This document shows positions 1 through 10,349 of a stretch of 64,000 nucleotides of DNA, piece by piece. Source of the stretch: Zygnema cylindricum (Eukaryota; Streptophyta; Zygnematophyceae; Zygnematales; Zygnemataceae); NCBI GenBank assembly GCA_037447655.1, contig JBBHKE010003089.1, forward strand, positions 1-64,000, read 5' to 3'. Positions within the stretch are counted from its first letter, which is position 1. Each line of letters opens with the position of its first letter. Both the position numbers and the translations under genes were made by a program. The notes beneath the pieces were generated by a model that saw only the letters and a list, made by a program, of their open reading frames with translations, had not been told where the DNA came from and did not search any database.

Positions 1-1659
1 TAGCAATAACAACAATTGTTACCTAAATTACACAAAGAATTAGCGATAACACGAATTGTTACCTAAATTACACAAACAATTAGCCATAAAAAGAATTGTT
101 TCCTAAATTACAAAAACTATTAGCGATAACAAGAATTGTTACCTAAATTACACAAACTATTAGCGACCACAAGAATTGTTACCTAAATTACACAAACAAT
201 TAGTGATAACATGAATTGTAACCTAAATTACACAAAGAATTATGCGATAACAGGAATTGTTACCTAAATTACACAAAATGTAAAGGATAACAAGAATTGT
301 AACCTAAATTACACAAAAATTTAGCAATAACAGCAATTGTTAATTAAATTACACAAACAGTTAGCGATAACAAGAATTGTTACCTAAATTACACAAACAG
401 TTAGCGATAACAAGAATTTTTACCTAAATTACAAAAACTATTAGCGATAACAAGAATTGTTACCTAAACTACACAAACAATTAGCGATAACACAAATTGT
501 TACCTAAGTTACACAAAATGTTAGCGATAACAAGAATTGTAACCTAAATTACACAAACAGTTAGCAATAACAACAATTGTTACTTAAATTACACAAAGAA
601 TTAGTAATAACACGAATTGTTACCTAAATTACACAAACAGTTATCGATTACAAGAATTGTTACCTAAATTACACAAACTATTAGCGATAACAGGAATTGT
701 TATCTATATTACACAAACTGTTAGCGATAACAGGAATTTTACCTAAATTATAGAAACAGTAAGCGATAACAGGAATTGTTACCTAAATTACAGAAACTAT
801 AAGCGATAACAGGAATTGTTACCTAAATTACACAAAATGTTAGCGATAACAAGAATTGTTACCTAAATTTCACAAACTGTTAGGAATAACAATAATTGTC
901 ACCTAAATTACACAAATTGTTAGCGATAACAAAAATTGAAACCTAAATTACACAAACAGTTAGCAATAACAAGAATTGTTATCTAAATTAAACAAACTAT
1001 AAGCGATAACAGGAATTGTCACCTAAATTTTACAAACAATTAGCGATAACAATAATTGTTTCGTAAATTACACAAACAATTAGCAATAACAGGAATTGTT
1101 ACCTAAATTACACAAACTGTTAGCGATAACAAGAATAGTTACCTAAGTTACACAAATAGTTAGCGATAACAAGAATTGTTACCTAAATTACACAAACTGT
1201 TAGCGATAACAGGAATTGTTACCTATATTACACAAACAGTTAGGGATAACAAGAATTGTTACCTAAGTTACACAAAGTCTTTGCGATAACAAGAATTGTT
1301 ACCTAAAATGCACATAGAGTTAGCGATAGCAAAATTTTTTACGTAAATTACACAAACTATAAGTGATAATAGGAATTGTTACCTAAATTACACAAACAAT
1401 TAGCGATAACAAGAATTGTTACCTAAATTACACAAACAATTAGCAATAACAGGAATTGTTACCTAAATTAAACAACGATTAGCGATAACAAGAATTGTTA
1501 CCTAAATTACACAAACTGTTAGTGATAACAAAAACTGTTACCTAAATTACACAAACAGTTAGCGATAACAGGAATTGTTACATATGTTACACAAACTGTT
1601 AGCGATAACAAGAATTGTTACCTAAATTATACAAACAGTTAGTGATAACAAGAATTTTT
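1..1659. repeat. 40-bp AT-rich satellite, block 1
   Basis: Tandem array of a 40-bp monomer running off the left edge. Each monomer contains the core gataacaagaattgttac followed by a taaattacac segment and a variable spacer (aaacag, aaacta, aaactg, aaacaat). Monomers are in register at 40 bp for long stretches (for example 361, 401, 441), with single-base indels giving 39- and 41-mers. The core holds a dyad, TAACAA-GAA-TTGTTA, in most copies. No coding capacity. The right edge is cut by the LTR of a group I element. Confidence 0.97.
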
Positions 1660-2525
1660 TGTTGTCTTTTTAGAAAAATTTCACTCTCAGAGCAGCGTAG
1701 CTGCTATACAGACAAAGCAGCGCAGCTGTTATAAAGATAGAGCAGCGGAGGTGCTACACAGCAGAGCAGCTGCTATACAATATAGCAGCGCAGCAGCGCA
1801 GGAGCGCAACTGCTATGCAGAGAGAGCAGCGCAGCTGCTATACAGCAGAGCAACTGCTATACAGGAGAGTAGCTCCTATAGAGTAGAGCAGCTACTATAC
1901 AGCAGAGCTACTATATAGCAGAGCAGCGCAGCAGCGAAGCTGCAACACAGACAGGACAATGCAACCACGATTATATTTGATATGGTCCATACAGACAACA
2001 CAATGTCTGATATTCTTAATGTGACTATGTACAGGATAGATTAACTGCGATAGATACGATTCTTGTCAACTTAGTGGGTAACTCAGTGGTAGCTTTGTGA
2101 TAGCTTTGTGGTAGTTTAGTGATAGCTCAGTGGTAGCTTGACAGATTAGTGGTTGCTTGGTGGTTTGATGTACCTCTCAAGTGCACTAGTGTTGCCAGTT
2201 CAACACAAGTATAAGACTTAGGACTCTGAACATATCTTGTATCCATACTTCCAAGTAGAAAAACTGCAAACAGTTTTTGGGATACTTCTGAGTATTATAT
2301 CTTGAGTATTCTTGGGTCAATTGTGCTGAAACTTTGGGAGTTGTCAGTGTTTATGCTACTTTATATTCTGATAGAGTTTTGTGAGGTTTGGATGCTTGTA
2401 TAAGAATTGGTGAGCACTTAAGAACAGCTGTTTGGTAGGATTCTTGATAGCTTCTGAGAGTGTATCATGTCTACTTCTACTACTACTGCTGCTCCTCCAC
2501 CTACACCGGTGGTTGTAGAACAACA
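1660..2525 (+). repeat. 5' LTR of I-1 (group I)
   Basis: Starts TGTTGTC and ends GAACAACA, so the termini are TG...CA with a short TGTTGT/ACAACA inverted repeat. The 5' part (about 1688-1960) is a GCAGC/CAGCTGC-rich degenerate repeat. At about 2081-2160 there is an 11-bp tandem repeat (agctcagtggt type). The gag ATG (2467) lies 59 bases before the LTR end. It is 866 bp long; other group I LTRs here are 780, 831 and 666 bp, differing largely in the GCAGC tract. Confidence 0.9.
2081..2160 (+). repeat. 11-bp tandem repeat inside group I LTR
   Basis: About six degenerate copies of an 11-mer alternating agctcagtggt / agctttgtgat. The same tract in antisense is visible in the reverse-oriented LTRs near 4845-4900 and 9890-9945. 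Function unknown; internal LTR minisatellite. Confidence 0.7.
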
Positions 2526-3460
2526 GGTTATGGGCCTGTCATCAAGAATTCCTATCTTTTTAGGGATTAGTATGTTTACTGGGAGGATATGGTAGAGACA
2601 CATTTTGAGAATGTCAATCTTTGGATATATTGGATGGTTCACTAGATGAATCTGATCCGTCATGGTCTAAGAAAAATACGCAAGCTCGTTCTATTATGAA
2701 ATTTTGTATATCTGAGGACTTAGCTATGTCTCGGATAAAAATGAAAAAAACAATTGATATTTGGAAATCACTTAAAAGTGATTATGAAAAGGCCAATGTC
2801 CAAGAAGAGCTTTTATTGGCTGGAAAAATTTGGGACTATAATTACACTGGCAGTACAATGGCTGAATATTCTAAGAAATTTTGTATCCTTGTAGATGCAC
2901 ATGCTTGTGCAGGTGGGGTGTTTCCTCCTTTTCAACATGCAGCATTGCTCATGAAGGGTCTCCCTCGTAGTATGAAAGGAGCATCTGACATGCTCAAACA
3001 AAAAGATAAAGCTAGCTGGACTTTACAGTTAGACATCAATATTTTACTAGAAGAGGAAGCTACATCCAATATTCTCAATGTTGATCAAGTAGAGGCCTTT
3101 AGTTCAGACTTTGAGAGAAAAGGACTGTTTATTCACAAAAGGAATCAGTTTAATCATTTCAGACAGTTTAATCAAGGTGGAAATAGACAATCCAACAATG
3201 CATGTTTTTATTGTAGTGAGAGAGGTCATGGATACAAATTCTGTCCTAAGCTTAAACAAGCTAATGATATAGGTTTATACAGGCCTGGATGGCAACAAAG
3301 CCAGTTTTACAAAGGCTTCACGGGGCCTACACCTTGTGGAAATGCACTATTTTCGGTTGTTTCGTCTCTCCAACACGAGACTTTGACGGTTTCTACGGAG
3401 GACGATACGGATCTATTAGCTATGGCGGCTGCAATGGAGGGCGCGAAGGACCCCGGATAG
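2467..3460 (+). pseudogene. gag of I-1 (broken near N-terminus)
   Basis: Capsid/nucleocapsid polyprotein of a copia element. It starts with MSTSTTT inside the LTR and is frameshifted near 2555-2620, where bases are missing compared with the paralogue on the minus strand at 9572. From 2621 the frame is open for 279 codons: a UBN2-like gag domain (WSKKNTQARS, LAMSRIKMKKTIDIWKSL, LLLAGKIWDYNYTGSTMAEY), then a CCHC zinc knuckle CFYCSERGHGYKFC (CX2CX4HX4C), then an acidic tail ending DPG. It ends at a TAG that is immediately followed, in the same frame, by ATA-ATG and the protease. The paralogue has TGA at the same place. Confidence 0.85.
2526..2538 (+). other. Primer binding site of I-1, half initiator tRNA-Met type
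   Basis: GGTTATGGGCCTG directly follows the LTR terminus ACAACA. It is complementary to the anticodon stem-loop region of initiator tRNA-Met, with the last bases differing from the CCCA(CC) seen in the other groups. The site is also read as gag codons (QQ-VMGL). Confidence 0.8.
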
Positions 3461-3463
3461 ATA

Positions 3464-4466
3464 ATGGATACAGGGGCATCAGCCCATATGTGCTGAACAA
3501 GGCCATCTTCAAAAATCTGAAAGCAACGCCGGAGAAAAATATTCATTATGCTTGTGGAATGAGTGTCCAGACTCCTGCTGTGGGTGATGTGTCCTTACTA
3601 GTTGATGTAGAAGGAAAATCAATTGAACGGACTCTTCACAATTTCTTATTTGTGCCTGACTTTAAGAAAAATCTGTTTTTTACGTCGTTGGTAGAGAGTA
3701 AAGGCTTTGAGGTTAATTTGAAAAATGGCGACTGGTTGTTAGCAAAAATGGCAAGGTTGCGGTTACACGCACTAGAGATAGTAGCAAGATGTATCGCATG
3801 GATATGGCTAATACCAAGGAGAATGATGTTTTGTACTCCATTGTTTTGCACTCAGATGAGTTATGGCATAAAAGTTTAGGCCATGTAAACTATGATAGTT
3901 TGAGGAAAATTGTCCTTGCAGGAAAAATAGAGGGTGTATCAATCACACATGAGCCGGTCAAAACTTGTGATGGTTACGCTTTAGGCAAAATCCACAGATT
4001 GCCATTTCCTAAGGAGTCTGAGCATCGGTCAACAAAACTTTTACAACAAATTCAATCGGATGTCTTTGGTCCGGCGAAGGTTCCATCAACCGAGGGGATG
4101 AAATAAATGGTCACCTTCACAGATGATTTCTCCAGGTTTACAAAAGTTTACTTCATGAAGGAGAAGAGTGAAGTGTTTGGTCACTTCAAACACTATAAAG
4201 CATGAGCTGAAAAACTTCATAATTCATCTATTTTGCAGCTCAGATCGGACAATGGTGGTGAATATACATCAAAAGAGTTTGAAACCTTTTTACTCGAGGA
4301 AGGCATTAGTCATTCCATATTCACCGGAACAAAATGGGGTGTCGGAAAGACTGAATAGAACTCTCACGGAAAGCTCTAGATCTATGCTCGCAGATAAAAA
4401 TGTGGATCCGAAATTCTGGGCTGAGGCTCTAAATTGTGCAGTTTATATTAAGAATATGATAGGATC
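3464..4466 (+). pseudogene. pol (protease and integrase part) of I-1, cut by insertion of I-2
   Basis: Begins MDTGASAHMC, the copia aspartic protease active site (DTGA), but the next codon is a stop where the paralogue has Trp. It continues as decayed pieces: protease to about 3740 with a frameshift, GAG-pre-integrase (ELWHKSLGH...CDGYALGKIHRLPFPK; the second metal-binding Cys has become Tyr), integrase core with QSDVFGP and SDNGGEYTS, and the NGVSERLNRT motif that keeps the catalytic Glu. Nonsense codons occur at GMK-stop-MVTF and KA-stop-AEKL, and about 20 residues are missing near 4310. The sequence ends at codon IGS, where I-2 is inserted. Confidence 0.85.
4462..4466. repeat. Target-site duplication GGATC, left copy (right copy 10345-10349)
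   Basis: GGATC lies immediately before the minus-oriented LTR terminus TGTTGTTC at 4467 and again immediately after ACAACA at 10344. The five bases are identical on both sides and are part of the interrupted integrase codons of I-1, proving insertion of I-2 into I-1. Confidence 0.93.
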
Positions 4467-5246
4467 TGTTGTTCTACAACCACCAGTGCAAGTGGAGGAG
4501 CAGCTGTAGTAGTAGAAGTAGACATGATACACTCTCAGAAACTATCAAGAATCCTACCAAACAGCTGTTCTTAAGTGCTCACCAATTCTTATACAAGAAT
4601 CCAAACCTCACAAAACTCTATCAGAATATAGAGTAGCATAAACACTGACAACTCTTAAAGTTATAGCACAATTGACCTGACAACAATCAAGATATAATAC
4701 TCAGAAGTTTCCCAAAAACTGTTTGCAGTTTTACTACTTGGAAGTCTGGATACATAATATGCTATGAGTCCTAAATCTTATACTTGTGTTGAACTGGCAA
4801 CACCATTGTACTTGAGAGGTACATCAAACCACCAAGCTACCACTAATCTGTCAAGCTACCATTGAGCTATCACTAAGCTACCATTGAGCTATCACTAAGC
4901 TAACTAGAATCGTATCTATCGCAGTTGCTCTATCCTGTACAGAATCACATTAAGAATATTAAATGTTGCGTTGTCCGTACGGACCATATCAACCATAATC
5001 ATGGTTGCCTTATCCTGTCTGTGTTGAAGTTTTGCTGCTGCGTTGCTCTGCTGCTGCGCTGCTTTGCTGTATAGCAGCTGCTCTGCTGCTGCGCTGCTCT
5101 GTTGTATAGCAGCTGCTTTGCTGTATAGCAGCTGCGCTGCTCTGTTGTATAGCAGCTGCACTGCTCTGTCTGAATAGCAGCTGCGCTGCTTTGTTTGTAA
5201 AGCAGCTGCGCTGCTCTGAGACTGAAAGCTTTCCAAAAAGACAACA
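4467..5246 (-). repeat. 3' LTR of I-2
   Basis: On the plus strand it runs TGTTGTTCTACAAC ... GACAACA. It is 780 bp, aligned throughout with the 831-bp 5' LTR, with substitutions and repeat-number differences in the GCAGC tract (5036-5225). The remnant of the gag start is included at the left end, because this LTR contains the gag ATG. The 12-bp palindrome GTCCGTACGGAC is at about 4974. Confidence 0.9.
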
Positions 5247-5406
5247 CTCCCCTAAAGCTTTAGACTCATTATCCCGGCGCAGCTGCGGTGATAAACTAGC
5301 GCAGCATCGCAGCATAGCAATATAGCAATTAGTAAGTCACCCAGTCCCACTACCTCACAATGGTGGAATTATCGCAGAGTGTCAGTATAGCAGTGCATCA
5401 ATTCAA
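5247..5406 (-). other. Polypurine tract and 3' untranslated spacer of I-2
   Basis: Between the pol stop and the 3' LTR. In element orientation it ends with CTAAAGCTTTAGGGGAG directly before TGTTGTC, a typical plus-strand primer (polypurine tract). The remaining 140 bp is GC/CAG-rich spacer also present after 12492 in I-1. Confidence 0.8.
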
Positions 5407-8400
5407 CTATTCACTTAATCCCACTGCGTCTCTAAAATACTTCAGCTTAGAAGCAGGAAGGGCTTTAGTGAGCATATCAGCAATCATTTTTCCATCTGGC
5501 AAATAACATAATTTAATCACTCTAGAGAACACCTTTTCTCTTACAAAGTGTAATCGTACATCCATGTGCTTGCTTTTGAAGTGATGACCCGGGTTAGAAG
5601 CAATGGCAATGGCAGCCTGGTTATCACACCAGATTACCTGTGGACCAACTTGCATGTATCCTAGTTCTTGTAACATGGATTTTTCCCATAAGAGTTATTT
5701 GAGGGCCGAGCTTGCTGCCATATATTCTGACTCCATTGTCGACTGTGCTGTAACCTTTTAAAGTTTGCTGCTCCAATAGCAAGTACCGTTCCCAATTTGT
5801 AGAACGAATCCCGTGGTGGATTTCCGGCTTGGCATGTCGCCATAGCTTGCATCACTCCATGTTTGCAGCTTGACTTCTCTCCGCCTAGAGGGAGTTTAAG
5901 ATCTTTAGTTCCTGCCAAATATCTTAAGACTCTCTTTGCTGCATCAAGATCAGATTTTCTTGGATTTTATAGACTCCTGCTTAGTACCCCCGACTGCTGC
6001 AGCAATGTCAGGACGGGTACAGTTCATGAAATATATTAAGCTTCCGACTATGTGTCTATAAGGTATTATTGTCATAGGATCATTCTCCCTTGACTCTTAA
6101 TACTCGCTAAAAATGACACCTGGTTCTGTCTCTTCTCCCTCTAACTTCGGCCGAAACTCCATTGGAGTTAAACATCCCTTTGCCCCCCGCATTCCGTACT
6201 CATCTAACATGTTTCCAATAGCCACATTTTGAGTCAATTTTATAATTTTCTTATTTCTGTCCCTCTCTACCTGGATACCCAAAATATATTTTGCCTCACC
6301 GAGGTCTTTCATCTCGAACCGTGAGTTTAGAGCAGTTTTTATTTTGTTAATTTCAGCTATTGATTTGCTAATTAATAGTAAATCATCTACATATACTGCT
6401 ATATACACTATCCCATTTTCACCCTTTAGAACGTAGACAGAGTGATCAGAACTTATCCTTTGAAATCCTAGACTAGTCAAGAAATCATTAAGCTTTATAT
6501 TTCACTGTCTGGGGCCTGTTTTAGGCCGTACAAAGATCTTAGCAACTTGCATACTAAGTGCTCTTTTCCTGGTTCCACATACTTTTCAGGCTCCTACATG
6601 TAAATGGTCTCTTCTACTTCTCCGTGGATAAAGGTCGTTTTTACATCCATCTAATGAATTTCCATATCTTCTATAGCAGCTAGGGACAGCAAAATCCTAA
6701 CTGTTGGAAATCTTACAACCGGAGAAAAAGTTTCTTCAAAGTCGATTCCTTCCTTTTGATTGTACCCCTTCGCCACAAGTCTGGCCTTATAGCGTTCAAT
6801 CGTGTTATCGGGATTTAACTTCACCTTGAATACCCATTTGCTACCGATCGCTTTTCGGTTTGGAGGAAGGTCCACGAGCTCCCATGATTGAGCCTCCATG
6901 ATCGACTTCATTTCGTCGTTTGCCGCCTCAATCCAGTGATTCCGCTCTGGTGATGAGAAGGCCTCTTGGATGGTCAAGGGCTCCCCTGAGACTGCCGAGT
7001 AGGCAAAGTGAGAGCTTGCTTGCAGGCGACTGCTTGATCTTCTTCCCACCGGAAATTCTAAGGCTGAGATCGTCGGATGCCGCGCATTCCGCTGATTGCG
7101 CTGAGTGCGCTGGTTGCGATCCTTGTGTATTGACTGCTCTTAGTCCGTCTGAACCCGAAGTTGATTAGGAACTTGGAGAGAGTCTGACTCCGGAGTCATT
7201 ACCGGAGTTTGTGGAATCTGCGGGACAATTTCCTGCATGCAATCTAAGATGACATACTCATGTACTTTTTGTTGCTTTTGCTGCTTTGTCAATTGAAAGA
7301 AATCTATGGAGTCTAGTTCATCCTTAACAATGATGTTAGTAGCGACAACTATTTTTTGCCTTTCAAACACAAAGACTCTATAACCTTTGGAGTGATCATC
7401 ATATCCTAACAGAATACTCGGTAATCCCTTCGGTTCCATTTTCCATCTATCTGTAGACGTATCCAATATAAAGCATTGACTACCAAAGACATTGAAATGG
7501 CTAACATCTGGTTTGCTACCTGTCCAGATTTCGTAAGGAGTTGTTTCTACCGATCTTGATCCTATCCTATTTTTAATATAAACTGCACAATTTAGAGCCT
7601 CAGCCCAGAATTTGGGATCCACATTTTTAGATGCGAGCATAGACCTGGAGCTTTCCGTGAGAGTTCTATTCAGTCTTTTCGACACCCCATTTTGTTCCGG
7701 TGAATATGGAACAGTCAATAGATGACTAATGCCTTCCTCGAGTAAAAAGGTCTCAAATTCTTTCGATGTATATTCACCACCATTGTCCGATCTGAACTGT
7801 AAAATAGATGAATTATGAAGTTTTTCAGCCCATGCTTTATAGTGTTTGAAGTGACCAAACACTTCACTCTTCTCCTTCATGAAGTAAACTTTTGTAAACC
7901 TGGAGAAATCATCTGTGAATGTGACCATATATTTCATCCCTTCGGCAGATGGAACCTTCGCCGGACCAAAGACATCCGAATGAATTTGTTGTAAAAGTTT
8001 CGTTGACCGATGCTCAGACTCCTTAGGAAATGGCAATCTGTGGATTTTGCCTAAAGCGCAACCATTGCAAGTTTTGACCGGCCCATCTGTGATTGATACA
8101 CCCTCTATTTTTCCATCAATAACCATTTTCCTCAAACTATCATAATTTTCATGGCCTAATCTTTTGTGCCACAACTCATCTGAGTGCAAAACATCGGAGT
8201 ACAAAACATCATTCTCCTTGGTATTAGCCATATCCATGCGATACATCTTGCTACTATCTCTAGTACCTGTAACCGCAACCTTGCCATTTTTGCTAACAAC
8301 TTGCCGACCATTTTTCAAATTAACCTCAAAGCCTTTGCTCTCTACCAACGACGTAGAAAACAGATTTTTCTTAAAGTCAGGCACAAATAAGAAATTGTGA

Positions 8401-8573
8401 AGAGTCCGTTCAATTGCTTTTCCTTCTACATCAACTAGTAAGGACACATCACCCACAGCACGAGTTTGGACACTCATTCCACAAGCATAATAAATATTTT
8501 TCTCCGGCGTTGCTTTCAGATTTTTGAAGATGGCCTTGTTCCAGCACATGTGGGCTGACGCTCCTGTATCCAT
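5407..8573 (-). pseudogene. pol of I-2 (protease, integrase, RT, RNase H), disrupted
   Basis: Starts MDTGASAHMC (protease site DTGA) three bases after the gag stop, in the same frame. It is open for 477 codons to 7140: protease, GAG-pre-integrase (ELWHKRLGH...CNGCALGKIHRL), integrase with HSDVFGP and SDNGGEYTS. The catalytic Glu of NGVSERLNRT is Lys here (NGVSKRLNRT). RT follows at 7049-6651 ([22 protein letters not shown]), interrupted by a TAG at 6648-6650, then VYVDDLLLISKS near 6380. RNase H (WCDNQAAIAIAS, KHMDVRLHFVREK, ADMLTKAL) ends at 5407. Frameshifts lie near 6510 and 5870. It should encode protease, integrase and RT-RNase H for retrotransposition, but cannot in this state. Confidence 0.88.
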
Positions 8574-8576
8574 TAT

Positions 8577-9572
8577 TCATCCGGGGTCCTTCCCGCCCTC
8601 CATTGCAGCCGCCATAGCGAAAAGATCGGTATTGTCCTCCGTAGAAATCGTCAAAGTCTCATCTTGAAGAGTCGAAGAAGCCGAAAATAGTGCATTTCCA
8701 CGAGGTGTAGTCCCCGTGAAGCCTTTGTAAAACTGGCTTTGTTGCCATCCCGGCTGGTATAAACCTGTATCGTTAGCTTTTTTAAGCTTAGGACAAAATT
8801 TGTATCCATGACCTCTCTCACTACAATAAAAACATGCATTGTTGGATTGTCTATTTCCTCCTTGATTAAAATGTCTGAACTGATTATACTGATTTCTTTG
8901 CTGATTAAACTTTCCTTTTCTCTCAAAGTCTGAATTAATAGCCTCTACTTGCTCAACATTGAGAATATTAAATGTAGCTTCCTCCTCTAGTAAAATATTG
9001 ATGGCTAACTGTAAGGTCCAACTAGCTTTATCTTTTTGTTTGAGCATGTCAGATGATCCTTTCATACTACGAGGGAGACCCCTCATGAGCAATGCCGTCT
9101 ATTGAAAAGGAGGAAACACCCCACCTGCACAAGCATGTGCATCAACAAGGATACGAAATTTGTTAGAATATTCAGCCATAGTACCGCTAGTGTACTTATA
9201 GTCCCAAATTTTCCCAGCCAATAGAAGCTCTTCTTGGACATTTGCCTTTTCATAATCACTTTTAAGAGATTTCCAGATATCAATTGTTTTTTTCATCTTT
9301 ATCCGAGACATAGCTAAGTCCTCAGATATACAAAATTTCAGAATAGAACGAGCTTGCGTATTTTTCTTAGACCAGGACGGATCAGATTCATCCAGCGAAC
9401 CATCTAATATATCCAAAAGATTTACATTTTCAAAATGTGTTTCCACCATAACCGCCCAGTAAACATACTTATCCCCGGAAAAAATAGGAATTCTTGATGA
9501 CAGGCCCATAACCTGTTGTTCTGCAACCACCGGTGCAGGTGGAGGAGCAGCAGTAGTAGTAGAAGTAGACAT
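8577..9572 (-). pseudogene. gag of I-2, one internal nonsense codon
   Basis: Reads MSTSTTTAAPPPAP from inside the 5' LTR, crosses the primer site as QQVMGLSS and continues as a UBN2-like gag domain. A single TAG at 9099-9101 replaces the residue after FPPFQ; the frame then continues with the CCHC knuckle CFYCSERGHGYKFC and ends GKDPG-TGA. Without the one nonsense codon it would be about 331 residues. The stop is followed in frame by ATA-ATG of pol, so gag and pol are separated by one stop codon. Confidence 0.88.
9501..9513 (-). other. Primer binding site of I-2
   Basis: Minus-strand GGTTATGGGCCTG next to the LTR end. It has the same 13 bases as I-1, including the CCTG ending, and is part of the gag coding sequence. 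Confidence 0.8.
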
Positions 9573-10344
9573 GATACACTCTCAGAAGCTATCAAGAATC
9601 CTACCAAACAGCTGTTCTTAAGTGCTCACCAATTCTTATACAAGCATCCAAACCTCACAAAACTCTATCAGAATATTGAGTAGCATAAACACTGACAACT
9701 CCCAAAGTTTCAGCACAATTGACCCAAGATCACTCAAGATATAATACTCAGAAGTTTCCCAAAAACTGTCTGCAGTTTTACTACTTGGAAGTCTGGATAC
9801 ATAATATCCTATGAGTCCTAAGTCTTATACTTGTGTTGAACTAGCAACACCATTGTACTTGAGAGGTACATCAAACCACCAAGCTACCACTAATCTGTCA
9901 AGCTACCATTGAGCTATCACTAAGCTACCACTGAGCTATCACTAAGCTAACTAGAATCGTATCTATCGCAGTTGCTCTATCCTGTACGGAATCACATTAA
10001 GAATATTAAATGTTGCGTTGTCCGTACGGACCATATCAACCATAATCATGGTTGCCTTATCCTGTCTGTGTTGAAGCTTTGCAGTTGCGTTGCTCCGCTG
10101 ATGCGTTGCTCTGTTGTATAGCAGCTGCTCTGCTGCTGCGCTACTCTGCTGCTGCGCTGCTCTGCTGCTGCGCTGCTCTGTTGTATAGCAACTGCTCTGC
10201 TGTATAGCAGCTGCGCTGCTGTATAGCAGCTGCGCTGCTCTGTTGTATAGCAGCTGCGCTGCTTTGTCTGTATAGCAGCTGCGCTGCTTAGTCTGTAAAG
10301 CAGCTGCGCTGCTCTGAGACTGAAAGCTTTCCATAAAGACAACA
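9514..10344 (-). repeat. 5' LTR of I-2
   Basis: 831-bp LTR; plus-strand ends TGTTGTTCTGCAAC ... GACAACA. It contains the gag ATG (9570-9572), the GTCCGTACGGAC palindrome (about 10019), the 11-bp repeat tract and the GCAGC tract (10078-10315). The copy count of the GCAGC unit differs from the partner LTR. Confidence 0.9.
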
Positions 10345-10349
10345 GGATC

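Larger units (their letters stand above)
4467..10344 (-). mobile_element. Group I Ty1/copia element I-2, nested in I-1
   Basis: Full-structure copia element of 5,878 bp on the minus strand: 5' LTR 9514-10344, primer site 9501-9513, gag 9572-8577, pol 8573-5407, a polypurine tract AGGGGAG just outside the 3' LTR (5247-5253 on plus as ctcccct), 3' LTR 4467-5246. It is bounded by a perfect 5-bp target duplication. Long ORFs survive, but it carries several stops and frameshifts and an integrase catalytic substitution, so it is not autonomous now. It is younger than I-1, which it interrupts. Confidence 0.93.

Noticed and set aside
1-1659. CRISPR-like array of short repeats with variable spacers
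   Set aside because: The whole 40-bp unit including the spacer is repeated and drifts; there are no unique spacers, and the setting is a plant genome.
4916-5315. Gln/Ala/Ser-rich overlapping ORFs in several frames (also 9963-10351)
   Set aside because: They are translations of the GCAGC repeat tract of the group I LTR in all frames, not genes.
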